Shown: positions 9,520 to 20,584 of the stretch, in pieces
How positions within the stretch are numbered: the first letter of the stretch is position 1
Layout: each line of letters begins with the position of its first letter
Assembly: GCA_008087055.1 (NCBI GenBank)
Contig: VIEA01000001.1
Location: forward strand, 12,514 to 76,513
Length of the DNA stretch: 64,000 nt
Direction of reading: 5' to 3'
Source: Gammaproteobacteria bacterium LSUCC0096
Lineage (GTDB): Bacteria; Pseudomonadota; Gammaproteobacteria; Pseudomonadales; Litorivicinaceae
Program-made: the position numbers and the translations under genes
Notes under the pieces: model-generated
What the model was told of the DNA's origin: nothing
The model's database searches: none
Seen by the model: only the letters and a program-made list of their open reading frames with translations

Positions 9520-10490
9520 GAGTGACCCCCTTGCTGAGTCGACAATGTCATTGCCATAACAGCCATTCGGATCGCGATCCCATTGGTTACTTGATCGAGA
9601 ATGACTGCCTGGGGGCCATCTGCGACTTCATTAGCGATTTCAACACCTCGGTTGATCGGACCAGGGTGCATCACAATTGCATTCTCTTTTGCGAGCTTGA
9701 GACGCGATTCAGTCATCCCGTAGAGATTAAAAAATTCACGTTCGCTCGGTAATAAAGCGCTAGTCATCCGTTCTTTTTGCAGTCGGAGCAGGACCACCAC
9801 ATCGACGTCACGCAAGCCATCGTCGATGCAGTGAAAGGTACGCACGCCGAGATACCCTAGGTCGGAAGGGAGTAACGTGCCGGGTCCGATGGCTCGAATA
9901 TCAGGACAGCCCATGCCTCGAAGCCCATGGATTAGAGAACGGGAGACACGCGAGTGTTTAAGATCGCCAACAATCGCGACCGAGAGATTGGCTGGATCAC
10001 CTTTGTGTTTCCGGATCGTCATCAGGTCGAGGAGTGCTTGAGTCGGGTGTGCATGCGTTCCATCGCCTGCATTGATAACAGCGATATTGGGAGTCACACG
10101 ATCGGCGATGAAAAACGGTGCTCCACCAGCACTATGGCGAACAACGAAGAGATCTGCTTGCATCGCTTCGAGATTTTTTAATGTGTCGAATAGTGTTTCG
10201 CCTTTCGACGCGGAGCTGGTCCGAATATCGAGCGTGACAACATCAGCGCTTAATCGGTGAGCCGCGATATCAAACGTGGTTCGGGTGCGTGTTGAATTCT
10301 CAAAGAACAAATTCACAACTGTCTTCCCACGCAGTAGCGGAACCTTTTTGACGGGTTGTCCTTGGGAAGACAAAAACGTTTCGGCGGTATCGAGAAGTTC
10401 AGTAATGAGAGATTTTGGAAGGCCTTCGGTCGTCAGGAGATGTTTCAATCGTCCGTCTGGTGTGAGCTGGAGCGCAGCTGGACCGTGCAT
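9516..10490 (-). CDS. pyrB: Aspartate carbamoyltransferase catalytic subunit PyrB
   Basis: PyrB forms N-carbamoyl-aspartate from carbamoyl phosphate and aspartate, the first committed pyrimidine step. The carbamoyl-phosphate loop is [12 protein letters not shown], followed by the mobile SSASKGET loop, HPTQALLD and the C-terminal [11 protein letters not shown]. The 324-residue size and the coupled pseudo-dihydroorotase suggest the class A (Pseudomonas-like) enzyme, which has no PyrI. It lies eight bases downstream of pyrR. Confidence 0.97.
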   Translation of the reverse strand: MHGPAALQLTPDGRLKHLLTTEGLPKSLITELLDTAETFLSSQGQPVKKVPLLRGKTVVNLFFENSTRTRTTFDIAAHRLSADVVTLDIRTSSASKGETLFDTLKNLEAMQADLFVVRHSAGGAPFFIADRVTPNIAVINAGDGTHAHPTQALLDLMTIRKHKGDPANLSVAIVGDLKHSRVSRSLIHGLRGMGCPDIRAIGPGTLLPSDLGYLGVRTFHCIDDGLRDVDVVVLLRLQKERMTSALLPSEREFFNLYGMTESRLKLAKENAIVMHPGPINRGVEIANEVADGPQAVILDQVTNGIAIRMAVMAMTLSTQQGGHS

Positions 10491-10498
10491 GGCGTTCC

Positions 10499-11002
10499 TT
10501 ATTCCGAGTCCGGGGTCATGAGCACTAAAGGCTCAGGTCCGATTAGTTTACACCGTCCAGCCCCCTCTTCGCCAAGAGATTCTCCAAGGAAAGTTGGTTC
10601 GATGGGTAATTCACGCCCGCCACGGTCAAATAAAATACCGAGATTGATTGCGCCGGGGCGTCCGTAGTCAAAGAGCACATTGAGGGCTGCGCGAATGGTG
10701 CGGCCGGTAAACAACACGTCATCAATAAGCAAAATATTTTCGCCATTAAGCTGCTGAGGCATCCTGTTTGTCGTTCCCGATCGTTTGAGCCCGCTGGTTT
10801 CAAAGTCATCGCGATAAAGGGAGATGTCGAGGGTTGCAGGCTCATCCCACTCAAGGGCCTCGCAAAGACGTGCGGCGATCCAGGCGCCACCTGTGTGAAT
10901 CCCGACCACCAATGGGGCGTTATCAACGTAGCCATTGCGAACTTGGCTGATTAGATTTTGTAGTGCGGTTTCAGTTGCCTTTTGAGAACGAATCTCATGC
11001 AT
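10499..11002 (-). CDS. pyrR: PyrR bifunctional pyrimidine regulator / uracil phosphoribosyltransferase
   Basis: The phosphoribosyltransferase-fold protein has the PRPP-binding signature [18 protein letters not shown] near residue 90. The start at the ATG at 11002 gives a 167-residue product, the usual PyrR size, overlapping ruvX by eight bases; an earlier start at 11062 would overlap ruvX by 68 bases and add 20 low-complexity residues. In Gram-positive bacteria PyrR attenuates pyr transcription. In gammaproteobacteria with pyrR-pyrB-pyrX its regulatory role is less clear. The 8-base gap to pyrB leaves no room for an attenuator. Confidence 0.92.
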   Translation of the reverse strand: MHEIRSQKATETALQNLISQVRNGYVDNAPLVVGIHTGGAWIAARLCEALEWDEPATLDISLYRDDFETSGLKRSGTTNRMPQQLNGENILLIDDVLFTGRTIRAALNVLFDYGRPGAINLGILFDRGGRELPIEPTFLGESLGEEGAGRCKLIGPEPLVLMTPDSE

Positions 11003-11408
11003 GTTGCTCTCCAAGCCAGCGCTCAAGGATGACGCTTGCGGCTGTTGCGTCGAGTTTTCCATCTTGGTCGCCCGCCTTACCTTTGTAATTCAAATGCGCA
11101 CGTGCTTCGCGGGTACTGTGATACTCATCAATGAATGCTACTTGTACACCAAATCGACCGTGGATGCGTTGGCCGAATTTTTTCGCACGCTCAGCCATGT
11201 CACTCATGGCTCCGTCTTCATGCAACGGTAGCCCAACCACGACAACATCAGGTTTCCATTCAGCTAAAAGCTTTTCGATTGCATCCCATTGAGGCGTTCC
11301 ATCTTTGGCTGGTAGGGCCGTAAGGGGGCTAGCTGTTTGGGTCAGTGTTTGCCCAGTTGCAACTCCGATGCGTGACAGCCCATAATCAAAGCCGAGCGCC
11401 AATGGCAT
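10995..11408 (-). CDS. ruvX: RuvX/YqgF, pre-16S rRNA nuclease / Holliday-junction resolvase-like
   Basis: This is a compact 137-residue RNase H-like protein. The N-terminal GFDYGLSRIGVA contains the first catalytic Asp, VVVGLPLHEDG is the central motif, and DEYHSTREA and KLDATAASVIL supply the remaining acidic residues. Family members process the 16S rRNA 5' end and were earlier proposed as Holliday-junction resolvases. The yqgE-yqgF(ruvX)-pyrR-pyrB order is widely conserved. Its start overlaps the yqgE stop by one base. Confidence 0.94.
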   Translation of the reverse strand: MPLALGFDYGLSRIGVATGQTLTQTASPLTALPAKDGTPQWDAIEKLLAEWKPDVVVVGLPLHEDGAMSDMAERAKKFGQRIHGRFGVQVAFIDEYHSTREARAHLNYKGKAGDQDGKLDATAASVILERWLGEQHA

Positions 11409-11977
11409 TAGGCGTGGCCTGCACCTTGGGACAGTTGAATGGGATCAATACCGAGTTGAGCCAGTGCAGCACGCTGCCGATCTGCGGTTGGAATCTGGAA
11501 AATCACATCAGCATCCCATGGCACGTTGATCCAGGTGTTAGCTGCCATTTCTGATTCTAACTGGCCTTCAGACCAGCCCGAATATCCCAAGATGAAAATC
11601 GCATCTCCTTGGTTAAGCGCATCAATAGCAAGCGGCAACACGTCGGGGCTTGATGCAAGATAGAGCCCGTCGAGTACTTCCACGACGTCATCTGTAATTG
11701 GATGATTGGAGAGTAAGAATCCGCGTTGAGGCTCGACCGGTCCACCGTTCATAACAGGTACATCCGGATCCAGCGCATCTGCCGCTTCAAGACCGAGTTG
11801 CTCAAATATTTCTTGAACAGAGAATTCTGTTGGTTTGTTGACAATAAATCCCATTGCCCCTGTTTCACCATGCTCGCACATGAGTACCAGTGATGAGTCG
11901 AAAACGCCGTCTTTGAGGTCTGGCATTGAGACTAAAAATTGGCCGTTAAACAGTGTTTGCCCTGAATCATCGCTCAT
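11408..11977 (-). CDS. yqgE: UPF0301/AlgH family protein YqgE
   Basis: This is a cytoplasmic protein of the UPF0301 (DUF179) family. In Pseudomonas the member AlgH was linked to alginate regulation, but its biochemistry is unresolved. The family motifs are FLVSMPDLKDGVFDSSLVLMCEH at the N-terminus and the later FNGGPVEPQRGFLL-like stretch (here MNGGPVEPQRGFLL). I start at the ATG at 11977 (MSDDSG); an in-frame GTG at 11995 is an alternative. The gene sits between gshB and ruvX as in many gammaproteobacteria. Confidence 0.92.
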   Translation of the reverse strand: MSDDSGQTLFNGQFLVSMPDLKDGVFDSSLVLMCEHGETGAMGFIVNKPTEFSVQEIFEQLGLEAADALDPDVPVMNGGPVEPQRGFLLSNHPITDDVVEVLDGLYLASSPDVLPLAIDALNQGDAIFILGYSGWSEGQLESEMAANTWINVPWDADVIFQIPTADRQRAALAQLGIDPIQLSQGAGHA

Positions 11978-12017
11978 GGATTGGATCTCTTTCACGAATG
12001 CATATCCCTAGTTTATC

Positions 12018-12971
12018 TCACTCATTGAAAAGTGCTTGGAAAAAGTCTTTCGCGATCGTTGTACCTGCTTGTGCGTCAATTTCTCGAACACAGGTCGGGC
12101 TTGTTACATTGATCTCTGTGAGATGGCCGCCAATGACGTCGAGTCCAACGAATAACAATCCACGCGCTAAGAGAGTTGGACCTACAGTTTCAGCGATTTC
12201 TCGTTCGCGATCTGAAATCAGCATTGCAACTCCACGTCCGCCAGCAGCCAGGTTCCCACGGGTTTCACCTTGCGATGGAATTCGCGCGAGGACATGTGAA
12301 ATTGGTTTGCCGTGGAGTACCAGAACGCGTCGATCACCATCGACGATTTCAGGCCGATATTCTTGCGCCATGACCAGCCGGGACTCGTTTGGAGAAAGAG
12401 TCTCTAAGACTGCTCCAAGATTTAGGCCATCAGCGGTGATTCTGAAGATTCCAGAGCCGCCCATTCCATCAAGCGGTTTAAGGATGATGTCGCCCTGTAC
12501 CTTTTGAAAGTTGCGGATATCGTCATGTTTTGACGAGACGACCGTCTTTGGCATCAAACCGCTGAATTCTGTTGCGAATAGCTTTTCATTACAGTCGCGA
12601 ATCGCTTGAGGGTTATTTACGACTTGGACCCCCTGGTGTTTGGCCCGTTCCAGAATGTGAGTGCCATAGAGATATTCGCTATCAAATGGCGGATCAACAC
12701 GGATTAAGATGACATCTAGACTGGTTAGCGATGCCTGGACGGGATCGCCAAGGGTGGCAAAGTTGTCTTTTACGCCATCGATGACTTTGACCTCGTGCAT
12801 GATGGCTTTCGCCTCACCATGATCGAGAGAAAGGCCGTTCTTCGGGAGATACACAATCTCGTGGCCAAGTTCTTGTGCTGCGAGCATCAAAGCAAAGCTG
12901 GTGTCTTTGTATGGCTTGATGCTCTCAATAGGATCCATCCAGAATCCGATGCGCTTGGTCTGTGTTCCCAC
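12018..12971 (-). CDS. gshB: Glutathione synthetase GshB
   Basis: GshB joins gamma-glutamylcysteine and glycine using ATP. The 317-residue protein has the prokaryotic N-terminal domain (GFWMDPIESIKPYKDTSFALM) followed by an ATP-grasp domain with ILKPLDGMGGSGIFRI, LVMAQEYRPEIVDGDRRVLVL and the C-terminal VGLDVIGGHLTEINVTSPTCVREID. It lies between rsmE and yqgE on the same strand with short gaps. gshA is not in this window. Confidence 0.97.
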   Translation of the reverse strand: MGTQTKRIGFWMDPIESIKPYKDTSFALMLAAQELGHEIVYLPKNGLSLDHGEAKAIMHEVKVIDGVKDNFATLGDPVQASLTSLDVILIRVDPPFDSEYLYGTHILERAKHQGVQVVNNPQAIRDCNEKLFATEFSGLMPKTVVSSKHDDIRNFQKVQGDIILKPLDGMGGSGIFRITADGLNLGAVLETLSPNESRLVMAQEYRPEIVDGDRRVLVLHGKPISHVLARIPSQGETRGNLAAGGRGVAMLISDREREIAETVGPTLLARGLLFVGLDVIGGHLTEINVTSPTCVREIDAQAGTTIAKDFFQALFNE

Positions 12972-12980
12972 GTGTCTTTC

Positions 12981-13688
12981 CTAGTATTGGCCGTATTGCT
13001 GTCCGAGCAAAGTGAGACCAACAATCGCTGCGGTCTCTGCTCTCAATATTCTGGGGCCAAGTGACATCGGTTTCACCTGCTTTTTTAAAAGGGCGTCGAT
13101 TTCCGCATCACTAAAGCCACCCTCGGGACCGATCAACAAGAGTGACTCTTGTGCCGAATTGATTTGGACCGAGACCGTTGCTGGATGGGCAACGATTACT
13201 TGTTCGGGGAGGGGGAGCTCATTCAGTTGCACCGGCTTGTGAAGGTGAGGAAGCCAGTTATTTTCTGATTGCTCGCATGCGCTAACCAATATTTCTTGCC
13301 AATGACTCCATTTTTTTGCGAGTCGATCAGCTTTGGGTGGTGAATCCGTGAATTGAGTAATGATCGGCTGGATTGCAGTCACACCGAGTTCGGTTGCTTT
13401 CTGTAATGCCCAGTCAAAACGGTCTGATTTAATGAGTGCAAGGCCGAGCGTCACCGGCATGCGGTGATCTGGGGTCTCTGAAATATTATCAATTTGAACA
13501 GTTGTTTCGCGTTTGCTGATGTCTTTGATGATTGCTTGGCATACAAAGCCCTTACCATCAAAAAGCTCAATCGTTTGTTCTGTCTTTGCGCGTAATACGC
13601 GTGATAGGTAGTGATGATTGCGTTCAGATAAAACCACCTCGCCTGTCGCGCGACTGAAGGTGTCCGCATACAGACGAGGGGTTCTCAT
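12981..13688 (-). CDS. rsmE: 16S rRNA (uracil1498-N3)-methyltransferase RsmE
   Basis: RsmE is a SPOUT-class methyltransferase that modifies U1498 of 16S rRNA. The 235-residue protein has an N-terminal PUA-like domain (RTPRLYADTFSRATGEV, HHYLSRVLRAK) and the knotted C-terminal SAM site LLIGPEGGFSDAEI and LGPRILRAETAAIVGL. It is two bases downstream of the ahcY stop and ten bases upstream of gshB. The rsmE-gshB adjacency is common in proteobacteria. Confidence 0.95.
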   Translation of the reverse strand: MRTPRLYADTFSRATGEVVLSERNHHYLSRVLRAKTEQTIELFDGKGFVCQAIIKDISKRETTVQIDNISETPDHRMPVTLGLALIKSDRFDWALQKATELGVTAIQPIITQFTDSPPKADRLAKKWSHWQEILVSACEQSENNWLPHLHKPVQLNELPLPEQVIVAHPATVSVQINSAQESLLLIGPEGGFSDAEIDALLKKQVKPMSLGPRILRAETAAIVGLTLLGQQYGQY

Positions 13689-13690
13689 GA

Positions 13691-15082
13691 TTAGTACTTG
13701 TAGGCTTCAGGCTTGAATGGGCCGTCGACTGAAACGCCAATGTACTTCGCCTGTTCTTCTGTCAGCTTGGTGATCACACCACCAAAGCCTTCGACCATGC
13801 AGCGCGCAACTTCTTCATCAAGCTGCTTTGGCAGTACTTCAATCTGAATATTGTTGGCCTTTTCTGCTTCAGGAAGTTTTGCAAAGCCACGCTGATACAT
13901 TTCGATCTGAGCGAGGACCTGGTTTGCAAATGATCCGTCCATGATGCGAGAAGGGTGACCAGTCGCGTTACCGAGGTTTACGAGGCGACCTTCGGCAAGT
14001 AACAACAAGTAGTCGTCATCTGAATCAGAACGGAAAACTTGATGTACTTGAGGCTTCACTTCTTCCCAGCGCCAGTTTTTGCGCATATAGGCAGTATCGA
14101 TTTCATTGTCGAAGTGGCCGATATTACAAACGATCGCTCCCTTCTTCAGGCACTGAAGCATCGCGCTATCGCATACATCGATGTTGCCAGTCGTTGTCAC
14201 GAGCACGTCGGTATCGTCAAGAAGACGCGTGTTGATATCCTTTGCTTGGCCTGTTTTCAAGCCTTGTTGATATGGGCTAACGACTTCAAATCCGTCCATA
14301 CAAGCCTGCATCGCACAGATTGGGTCAGATTCTGTGACACGAACAATCATGCCTTCCTGACGAAGACTTTGTGCTGAGCCCTTGCCCACATCGCCGTAAC
14401 CGATGACCAGTGCCCGCTTGCCTGACAGAAGCATGTCTGTACCGCGCTTGATCGCATCATTCAGCGAGTGACGGCAACCGTACTTGTTGTCGTTTTTCGA
14501 CTTGGTCACTGAATCATTGACGTTGATTGCAGGGATCTTTAGCTCACCGTTATTCAACATTTCCACCAAACGATGAACGCCTGTTGTTGTTTCTTCAGTG
14601 ACACCGTGAATGTGAGCGAGCATCTCTGGATACTTCTCGTGAACCATTGCAGTCAAATCGCCGCCATCGTCGAGAAGCATGTTTGCGTCCCAAGGCTTGC
14701 CATTTTTCAAAATGGTCTGCTCAACACACCACTCGCCTTCCTCGTTGGTTTGGCCTTTCCATGCGTAGACAGGGATTCCCGCAGCAACCATCGCAGCAGC
14801 AGCTTCATCTTGTGTTGAGAAGATATTGCAAGAGCTCCAGCGCACTTCCGCGCCAAGAGCAACCAGTGTTTCGATGAGTACAGCTGTCTGCACAGTCATG
14901 TGGATACAGCCGATAATTTTTGCGCCTTTCAGAGGTTGCTCGGCTGCATATTTGTCGCGAAGACGCATCAATGCCGGCATTTCATTTTCTGCCAGGCGAA
15001 TTTCTTTGCGTCCCCAATCTGCCAATGACAGATCTTTGATTTTGTAATCGCCGTTTAATAGGTCGTTTGGTAGTGCGCTCAT
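13691..15082 (-). CDS. ahcY: S-adenosylhomocysteine hydrolase AhcY (SahH)
   Basis: AhcY splits S-adenosylhomocysteine to adenosine and homocysteine, clearing the product of SAM-dependent methylation. The 463-residue protein has the insert-bearing proteobacterial form with [19 protein letters not shown] near the active site, the NAD-binding motif [15 protein letters not shown] near residue 225 and the C-terminal PFKPEAYKY. It is 18 bases downstream of metK, so the SAM-making and SAH-removing genes probably share one transcript. The short gap excludes an SAH riboswitch in front of it. Confidence 0.98.
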   Translation of the reverse strand: MSALPNDLLNGDYKIKDLSLADWGRKEIRLAENEMPALMRLRDKYAAEQPLKGAKIIGCIHMTVQTAVLIETLVALGAEVRWSSCNIFSTQDEAAAAMVAAGIPVYAWKGQTNEEGEWCVEQTILKNGKPWDANMLLDDGGDLTAMVHEKYPEMLAHIHGVTEETTTGVHRLVEMLNNGELKIPAINVNDSVTKSKNDNKYGCRHSLNDAIKRGTDMLLSGKRALVIGYGDVGKGSAQSLRQEGMIVRVTESDPICAMQACMDGFEVVSPYQQGLKTGQAKDINTRLLDDTDVLVTTTGNIDVCDSAMLQCLKKGAIVCNIGHFDNEIDTAYMRKNWRWEEVKPQVHQVFRSDSDDDYLLLLAEGRLVNLGNATGHPSRIMDGSFANQVLAQIEMYQRGFAKLPEAEKANNIQIEVLPKQLDEEVARCMVEGFGGVITKLTEEQAKYIGVSVDGPFKPEAYKY

Positions 15083-15100
15083 GATGTTGCCTCTCTTTGA

Positions 15101-16264
15101 TTACAGCTTCGCGGCTGCTTCAGCTAGTGCTTGCGCGCGATCTGTGCGCTCCCAAGTTAGATCCAAGTCATCGCGTCCAAAGTGGCCGTATGCCGCTGTT
15201 GGGCGATAAATCGGGCGATTCAGATCGAGCATGGTTGAGATTGCTCTCGGGCGCAAATCGAAGTGCGCGCGAACCAGCTGATCCAGTTGTGCGTTGGTGT
15301 AGTTTGACGTACCGAATGTTTCAACTCGTATCGATGTAGGTTCTGCAACACCAATTGCATATGAAACTTGGACTTCACAGCGGTCAGCTAGACCGGCAGC
15401 AACCAAGTTTTTCGCAACATAACGCGCGGCATAGGCTGCAGAACGGTCAACTTTCGATGGGTCTTTTCCAGAGAAAGCGCCGCCGCCATGGCGTGCCATA
15501 CCGCCGTAGGTGTCAACAATAATTTTGCGGCCGGTGAGGCCTGCGTCACCGACGGGTCCGCCAATAACGAATCGACCTGTCGGGTTGATGTGATATTTGG
15601 TTTGATCATTCAGCCAAGCTTCGGGTAGAACAGGTGCAATGATGTGTTCTTTAACTTCGCGCTGAAGTTGCTCGAGTGAAACGTCTTCATCATGTTGCGT
15701 TGAGAGAACAACAGCGTCGATACCGACAATCGTGTCACCATCGTAAGCAAATGTGACTTGGCTTTTTGCGTCTGGACGAAGATATGGAAGGTCACCATTT
15801 TTACGAACTTCTGCTTGGCGACGCACCAGTTTGTGAGAGTAATGAATTGGAGCAGGCATTAGGCTCTCTGTTTCATTTGTTGCGTAGCCGAACATCAAGC
15901 CTTGGTCGCCTGCGCCTTGTTCGTGAAATTCTGTTTCATCAACGCCTTGTGCGATGTCTTGCGACTGCTTGCCGATACCGTTTAATACCGCACATGTGTT
16001 GCCATCAAAACCAAGTGATGAATGGTCATATCCAATATCGAGGACGACTTGGCGGATGATGTCTTCGATATCCACCCAGGTGTTGGTGCGTACTTCACCA
16101 GAGACGAGGACCAATCCAGTTTTAACCATCGTCTCGATTCCGGCGCGTGTGTGTTTGTCATCTGTAATCAGCGCATCAAGGATCGCATCCGAGATCTGAT
16201 CAGCCATTTTATCTGGATGACCTTCAGATACAGATTCTGAGGTGAAATAGGTCAAATCGGTCAT
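15101..16264 (-). CDS. metK: S-adenosylmethionine synthetase MetK
   Basis: MetK forms S-adenosylmethionine from methionine and ATP. The 387-residue protein is full length, with [24 protein letters not shown] at the start, the [15 protein letters not shown] hexapeptide region near residue 120, and [23 protein letters not shown] near residue 260. It is divergent from tkt over a 151-base spacer that contains a strong promoter with an embedded palindrome (separate entry), so regulation by a repressor is likely. It leads the metK-ahcY pair and perhaps the longer minus-strand run. Confidence 0.98.
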   Translation of the reverse strand: MTDLTYFTSESVSEGHPDKMADQISDAILDALITDDKHTRAGIETMVKTGLVLVSGEVRTNTWVDIEDIIRQVVLDIGYDHSSLGFDGNTCAVLNGIGKQSQDIAQGVDETEFHEQGAGDQGLMFGYATNETESLMPAPIHYSHKLVRRQAEVRKNGDLPYLRPDAKSQVTFAYDGDTIVGIDAVVLSTQHDEDVSLEQLQREVKEHIIAPVLPEAWLNDQTKYHINPTGRFVIGGPVGDAGLTGRKIIVDTYGGMARHGGGAFSGKDPSKVDRSAAYAARYVAKNLVAAGLADRCEVQVSYAIGVAEPTSIRVETFGTSNYTNAQLDQLVRAHFDLRPRAISTMLDLNRPIYRPTAAYGHFGRDDLDLTWERTDRAQALAEAAAKL

Positions 16265-16297
16265 TGCAAGTGTCCTGAGTCCGTAAAAGCAAACATA

Positions 16298-16325
16298 ATT
16301 GTATAAAGATATCTTTATATGTCAA
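16298..16325 (-). promoter_or_regulatory. metK promoter with palindromic operator in the spacer
   Basis: On the minus strand TTGACA (16325-16320) and TACAAT (16303-16298) are separated by 16 bases. A perfect 18-bp palindrome, TATAAAGATATCTTTATA (16302-16319), fills the spacer and enters the -10 box, an ideal position for repression. Pseudomonas carries an ArsR-family regulator gene between metK and tkt, and SAH-responsive ArsR-type SahR proteins control these genes in proteobacteria; by analogy this may be such a site. No regulator gene is present in this window. Confidence 0.75.
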
Positions 16326-16415
16326 TGTGATGCCGAAATCCTGTCTTGTGGTTCTCGTCAGGTTTCATAACAATGCCTGTTCCAAATTTTTCTCGGTGAT
16401 TAGAAAGGACGTCAT

Positions 16416-18395
16416 ATGACTGACCGCAGGACGCTCGCCAACGCGATTCGATTTCTAAGTATTGATGCTGTGCAGGCAGCCAATTCAGGGCATCCAGGAG
16501 CCCCAATGGGGATGGCTGATATCGCCGAAGTTCTATGGCGAGGTGTACTTCGTCATAACCCACAGAATCCGCAATGGGCCAACCGAGATCGATTCGTTTT
16601 GTCGAATGGACACGGCTCTATGCTGATCTATTCATTGCTTCATTTAACTGGATATGACGTCACGATTGATGATTTGAAATCATTCCGTCAGCTTCATTCC
16701 CGAACTCCTGGTCACCCGGAGTATGGCTATACGGCTGGTGTTGAGACGACGACTGGCCCGTTAGGTCAGGGGCTTGCTAATGCTGTCGGGATGGCGCTCG
16801 CTGAGAGAACATTGGCTGCTCAGTTCAACCGAGACCAGTTTTCAATCGTCGATCATTACACCTATTGCTTCGCAGGCGACGGCTGCTTGATGGAAGGGGT
16901 GAGTCATGAGGCGTGTTCGCTTGCCGGTACGTTGGGGCTTGGTAAGTTAATTGTTTTCTACGATGACAATGGCATCTCGATCGATGGCGATGTACGCGGA
17001 TGGTTTAGCGATGACACTCCCGCGCGATTTGAATCATATGGATGGCAGGTGATTCGTGGTGTTGACGGACATGACGCGACAGAAGTTGAAACAGCGTTAA
17101 AAACAGCGCGCCAGGAAACGTCTCGTCCAACGCTGATTTGTTGCCGGACAGTGATTGGGTTCGGATCGCCAAATCTCGCGGGCAGTGAAAAAACACATGG
17201 CGCTCCACTTGGAGATGCAGAGATTCAGGCAACTCGCGAAGCAATGGGCTGGAACCATGGTCCATTTGAGGTTCCTGCAGACATCCAATCAGCATGGGAT
17301 GCAAAAGAGCAGGGTGCTAAAGCTCAGGCCGAATGGGATCAGCTGTTCGCAGATTACCAAAAGCACCATCCAGAGTTAGCTTCTGAGTTTGAACGCCGTA
17401 TGCAGGGTGATCTACCTCAGAATGCGCTTGTCGCTCTCGATAAAGTGATTGCTGAAACGCAGTCAGAAGCTCCGAAACTTGCCACTCGGAAGGCGTCACA
17501 GAATGCGATTGAAGTGGTTGCGAAGCTCTTCCCAGAAACATTGGGTGGATCGGCAGATTTGGGTCATTCAAACTTGACTGTATGGCCGGAATGCCAGGCC
17601 AATAGTAAAGAAAACCCGAGTGGGAATTACATGCACTATGGAGTGCGCGAGTTTGGTATGTGCGCGCTAATGAATGGCGTGGCATTACACGGTGGCTTCC
17701 TTCCTTTTGGTGGCACCTTCCTCATTTTCATGGAATACGCTCGGAATGCGGTGCGAATGGCCGCACTCATGAAGCAGCGCGTGATTTATGTCTTTACTCA
17801 CGACTCCATTGGCCTCGGTGAAGATGGGCCGACACACCAGCCAATTGAGCAGCTCGCAAGTTTGCGATCAACTCCTGGTTTGGAGACATGGCGTCCATGC
17901 GATACCACTGAAACCTTTGTCGCTTGGAAAGAGGCTGTCAGCTATCAGGGGCCGACCGCACTTGCGCTGTCGCGCCAGGGGCTCGCAAACCAGCCACGTG
18001 ATGAACAACAAGTCGCAGACATCGCACGTGGTGGTTACGTGCTGAAAAAAGAGACATCTGCATTGGAGTTGATCTTGATTGCTACAGGCTCTGAGGTTGA
18101 ATTAGCTGTAGCAGCTTCTGAGTCACTCGGCGGTGGGGTTCGAGTCGTATCGATGCCATCGACGAGCCGATTTGATCAGCAAGATGCAGCCTTCCGGGAG
18201 TCTGTGCTCCCTGCGGCCTGTACGAAGCGTTTGGCGATAGAGGCTGGCCATCCTGACGGATGGTACAAGTACGTTGGGCTTCAAGGCGATGTCATTGGGA
18301 TGCAAACCTTCGGTGAATCGGGACCTGGTGGTGATGTGATGAAGCACTTTGGATTCACGGTCGATCATGTTGTCAGCAAGGCAAAGGCGCTCTAA
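16416..18395 (+). CDS. tkt: Transketolase
   Basis: Transketolase moves two-carbon units between pentose-phosphate and glycolytic sugars using thiamine diphosphate. The 659-residue protein has [21 protein letters not shown] at the N-terminus, the ThDP/metal motif [15 protein letters not shown] around residue 150, and the pyrimidine-domain segment [20 protein letters not shown] near residue 465. An AAAGGA site lies upstream of the ATG. It begins a run tkt-epd-pgk-fba that covers pentose phosphate, erythrose 4-phosphate and triose metabolism, as in Pseudomonas. Confidence 0.98.
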   Translation: MTDRRTLANAIRFLSIDAVQAANSGHPGAPMGMADIAEVLWRGVLRHNPQNPQWANRDRFVLSNGHGSMLIYSLLHLTGYDVTIDDLKSFRQLHSRTPGHPEYGYTAGVETTTGPLGQGLANAVGMALAERTLAAQFNRDQFSIVDHYTYCFAGDGCLMEGVSHEACSLAGTLGLGKLIVFYDDNGISIDGDVRGWFSDDTPARFESYGWQVIRGVDGHDATEVETALKTARQETSRPTLICCRTVIGFGSPNLAGSEKTHGAPLGDAEIQATREAMGWNHGPFEVPADIQSAWDAKEQGAKAQAEWDQLFADYQKHHPELASEFERRMQGDLPQNALVALDKVIAETQSEAPKLATRKASQNAIEVVAKLFPETLGGSADLGHSNLTVWPECQANSKENPSGNYMHYGVREFGMCALMNGVALHGGFLPFGGTFLIFMEYARNAVRMAALMKQRVIYVFTHDSIGLGEDGPTHQPIEQLASLRSTPGLETWRPCDTTETFVAWKEAVSYQGPTALALSRQGLANQPRDEQQVADIARGGYVLKKETSALELILIATGSEVELAVAASESLGGGVRVVSMPSTSRFDQQDAAFRESVLPAACTKRLAIEAGHPDGWYKYVGLQGDVIGMQTFGESGPGGDVMKHFGFTVDHVVSKAKAL

Positions 18396-19412
18396 TTGGC
18401 TTGGCGACTTGGAATCAATGGCTATGGCCGAATCGGTCGGTGCGTTGTTCGAGCACTAGCCGAGCGGGGTCTTTTTGATCGTATCCAGCCGGTTCTGATC
18501 AACGATCCGGCGGATGCCGAGAGTCTCATCCACCTGACACATTACGATTCCACACATGGACGGTCGGAGCGTTTGTTTCAAAATGATCCGACGGGTGGTT
18601 ATTTGCTAAATGGCCGTTCGATCGCGTTAACGCAATCAATGACACCAGGAGCAATCGATTACCATCAGACACCAGTCGATGTGGTCTTGGAGAGTTCGGG
18701 CCGATTCGCCAACCGCGAATCAGCAGATGCGCATCTCAGTGCTGGCGCTCCAAGGGTACTCATCGGCGCTCCTGGAGGCCCTGATGTCGATCTGACAGTT
18801 GTTTTTGGTCTGAATCACTTAAGTCTCAACGACTCTCATCGAGTGATTTCGGCAGCGAGTTGTACGACGAACTGTCTTGCTTTGGGTGTGTCTGGTTTAA
18901 CGCGATCGGTTGAGATTGAACGCGGCTTTTACACAACAATTCATGCTGTCACCAATGATCAAGTGTTGATCGATAGCGCACACCGAGACCCACGTCGCGG
19001 TCGCTCAGCACATAGCTCAATGATCCCAACAAGCACTAACGCGATTAAAGCACTTGAGTGGGTAATGCCTGAACTATCAGGCCGTATTCAAGGGTTCTCG
19101 ATGCGAGTTCCCACGCAAAATGTTTCTTGTGTGGACCTTACGGTGGAGTTCAGTCGCGAAGTGACCGAGACCGAGATTATGGATGCGATGCATCAATGGT
19201 CACAAATCCAAGGCGGACTATTCGCTGTGAATGAAGAGCCGCTCGTGTCAATTGATTTTAACCATCATCCAGCATCATCGATTTTTGATGCCACGCAGTT
19301 GATGGTCAATGGGCGACTGGTGAAGTTGCTCTTTTGGTATGACAACGAATGGGGATACTCCAATCGGGTCATCGATCTATTGCTGCATTGGCAGTCTATT
19401 TCTAGGGAGTGA
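18396..19412 (+). CDS. epd: Erythrose-4-phosphate / glyceraldehyde-3-phosphate dehydrogenase (Epd-like)
   Basis: This 338-residue NAD-binding dehydrogenase of the GapA/Epd superfamily has the dinucleotide motif [10 protein letters not shown], the catalytic cysteine in SAASCTTNC near residue 152 and its histidine partner in [10 protein letters not shown]. The C-terminal half resembles E. coli Epd ([24 protein letters not shown]). Position between tkt and pgk also favours erythrose-4-phosphate dehydrogenase, feeding pyridoxal phosphate synthesis; a glycolytic or gluconeogenic GAPDH role remains possible. Translation apparently starts at a TTG directly after the tkt stop, with AAGG nine or so bases upstream inside tkt. 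Confidence 0.85.
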   Translation: MAWRLGINGYGRIGRCVVRALAERGLFDRIQPVLINDPADAESLIHLTHYDSTHGRSERLFQNDPTGGYLLNGRSIALTQSMTPGAIDYHQTPVDVVLESSGRFANRESADAHLSAGAPRVLIGAPGGPDVDLTVVFGLNHLSLNDSHRVISAASCTTNCLALGVSGLTRSVEIERGFYTTIHAVTNDQVLIDSAHRDPRRGRSAHSSMIPTSTNAIKALEWVMPELSGRIQGFSMRVPTQNVSCVDLTVEFSREVTETEIMDAMHQWSQIQGGLFAVNEEPLVSIDFNHHPASSIFDATQLMVNGRLVKLLFWYDNEWGYSNRVIDLLLHWQSISRE

Positions 19413-19417
19413 ATCAA

Positions 19418-20575
19418 ATGATAAAAACCATGTCTGATTTGAACGTGCAAGGAAAGCGTGTATTAGTTCGTCAGGACTTAAATGTTCCAGTCAAAGATGG
19501 CCAAGTGACATCGACTGCACGTATTGACGCTGCTTTACCAACGCTTGAAGCACTGCTTGCGCAAGGCGCAAAAGTCGCTGTGATGAGCCACTTAGGTCGC
19601 CCTGAAGAGGGTGCGTGTGAACCAGAATTCAGTTTGGCGCCCGTTGCAAAAACGTTATCTGATAAGTTGGGTCGTCAAGTCCCACTTATTACAGACTGGA
19701 TCGACGGGTTTGAGCAAACCGATGATTTGGTACTCCTTGAGAATGTTCGCTATCTGAAGGGCGAAAAGAAAGACGATGAAGTGCTTTCCAAGAAGATGGC
19801 TTCCTTATGCGATGTGTACTTAATGGATGCATTCGGGACAGCGCACCGCGCGCAGGCATCCACACATGGTGTTGGTCGATTTGCTCCTGAAGTAGCCGCG
19901 GGCCCATTAATGGCAGCTGAGCTCGACGCTCTTGGCAAAGCACTTGCGAATCCAGAGCGCCCAGCTGTTGCAATCGTCGGGGGTTCTAAAGTGTCGACCA
20001 AGCTTGATGTCTTAACAGAGCTTGCAAACCAAGTGGATCAAATCATCGTTGGCGGCGGGATTGCCAACACCTTCTTGGCAGCAGCCGGTTTTCCTGTTGG
20101 TAAATCACTGATGGAAGCGGATTTGATCGATACGGCCAAAGCATTGATGTCCAAAGTCGATATTCCGTTACCTGTCGACGTTGTCGTTGCTACTGAGTTT
20201 TCCGCTGATGCGACAGCAACGGTGAAGCGAGTCCAAGACGTTGCTGATGACGACATGATCCTTGATGTTGGCCCTGAAACGCAGGCCTCCTACCAAGGCA
20301 TGATGGCATCTGCCAAGACCATCTTGTGGAATGGTCCGGTTGGTGTGTTTGAGTTCCCTCAGTTTGAAGGTGGAACACGTGCCCTTTCGGTGGCCATTGC
20401 CGCGAGTGCTGGTTTCAGTCTCGCAGGCGGTGGTGACACGCTAGCGGCGATCGATCAGTTTGGAATCTCTGATCAAATTAGTTATATCTCAACCGGCGGT
20501 GGTGCTTTCCTCGAGTTTGTCGAAGGGAAAGAGCTTCCGGCGGTTCAAATGTTGAAATCCAGAAACGATTCATAA
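19418..20575 (+). CDS. pgk: Phosphoglycerate kinase
   Basis: Pgk interconverts 1,3-bisphosphoglycerate and 3-phosphoglycerate with ADP/ATP. Signature segments are [31 protein letters not shown], and the nucleotide-binding [13 protein letters not shown] near the C-terminus. I chose the ATG at 19418 because AGGGAG lies eight bases upstream; an in-frame GTG at 19409 overlaps the previous stop and is an alternative. The product is 385 residues, normal for the bacterial enzyme. It is followed nine bases later by fba. Confidence 0.97.
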   Translation: MIKTMSDLNVQGKRVLVRQDLNVPVKDGQVTSTARIDAALPTLEALLAQGAKVAVMSHLGRPEEGACEPEFSLAPVAKTLSDKLGRQVPLITDWIDGFEQTDDLVLLENVRYLKGEKKDDEVLSKKMASLCDVYLMDAFGTAHRAQASTHGVGRFAPEVAAGPLMAAELDALGKALANPERPAVAIVGGSKVSTKLDVLTELANQVDQIIVGGGIANTFLAAAGFPVGKSLMEADLIDTAKALMSKVDIPLPVDVVVATEFSADATATVKRVQDVADDDMILDVGPETQASYQGMMASAKTILWNGPVGVFEFPQFEGGTRALSVAIAASAGFSLAGGGDTLAAIDQFGISDQISYISTGGGAFLEFVEGKELPAVQMLKSRNDS

Positions 20576-20584
20576 GGAGTCTTC

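Noticed and set aside
15083-15100. Possible SAH riboswitch in front of ahcY or SAM riboswitch in front of metK
   Set aside because: The metK-ahcY gap is only 18 bases, and the metK leader is about 30 bases from the predicted start, both too short for these riboswitches. The palindromic operator explains the metK spacer better.
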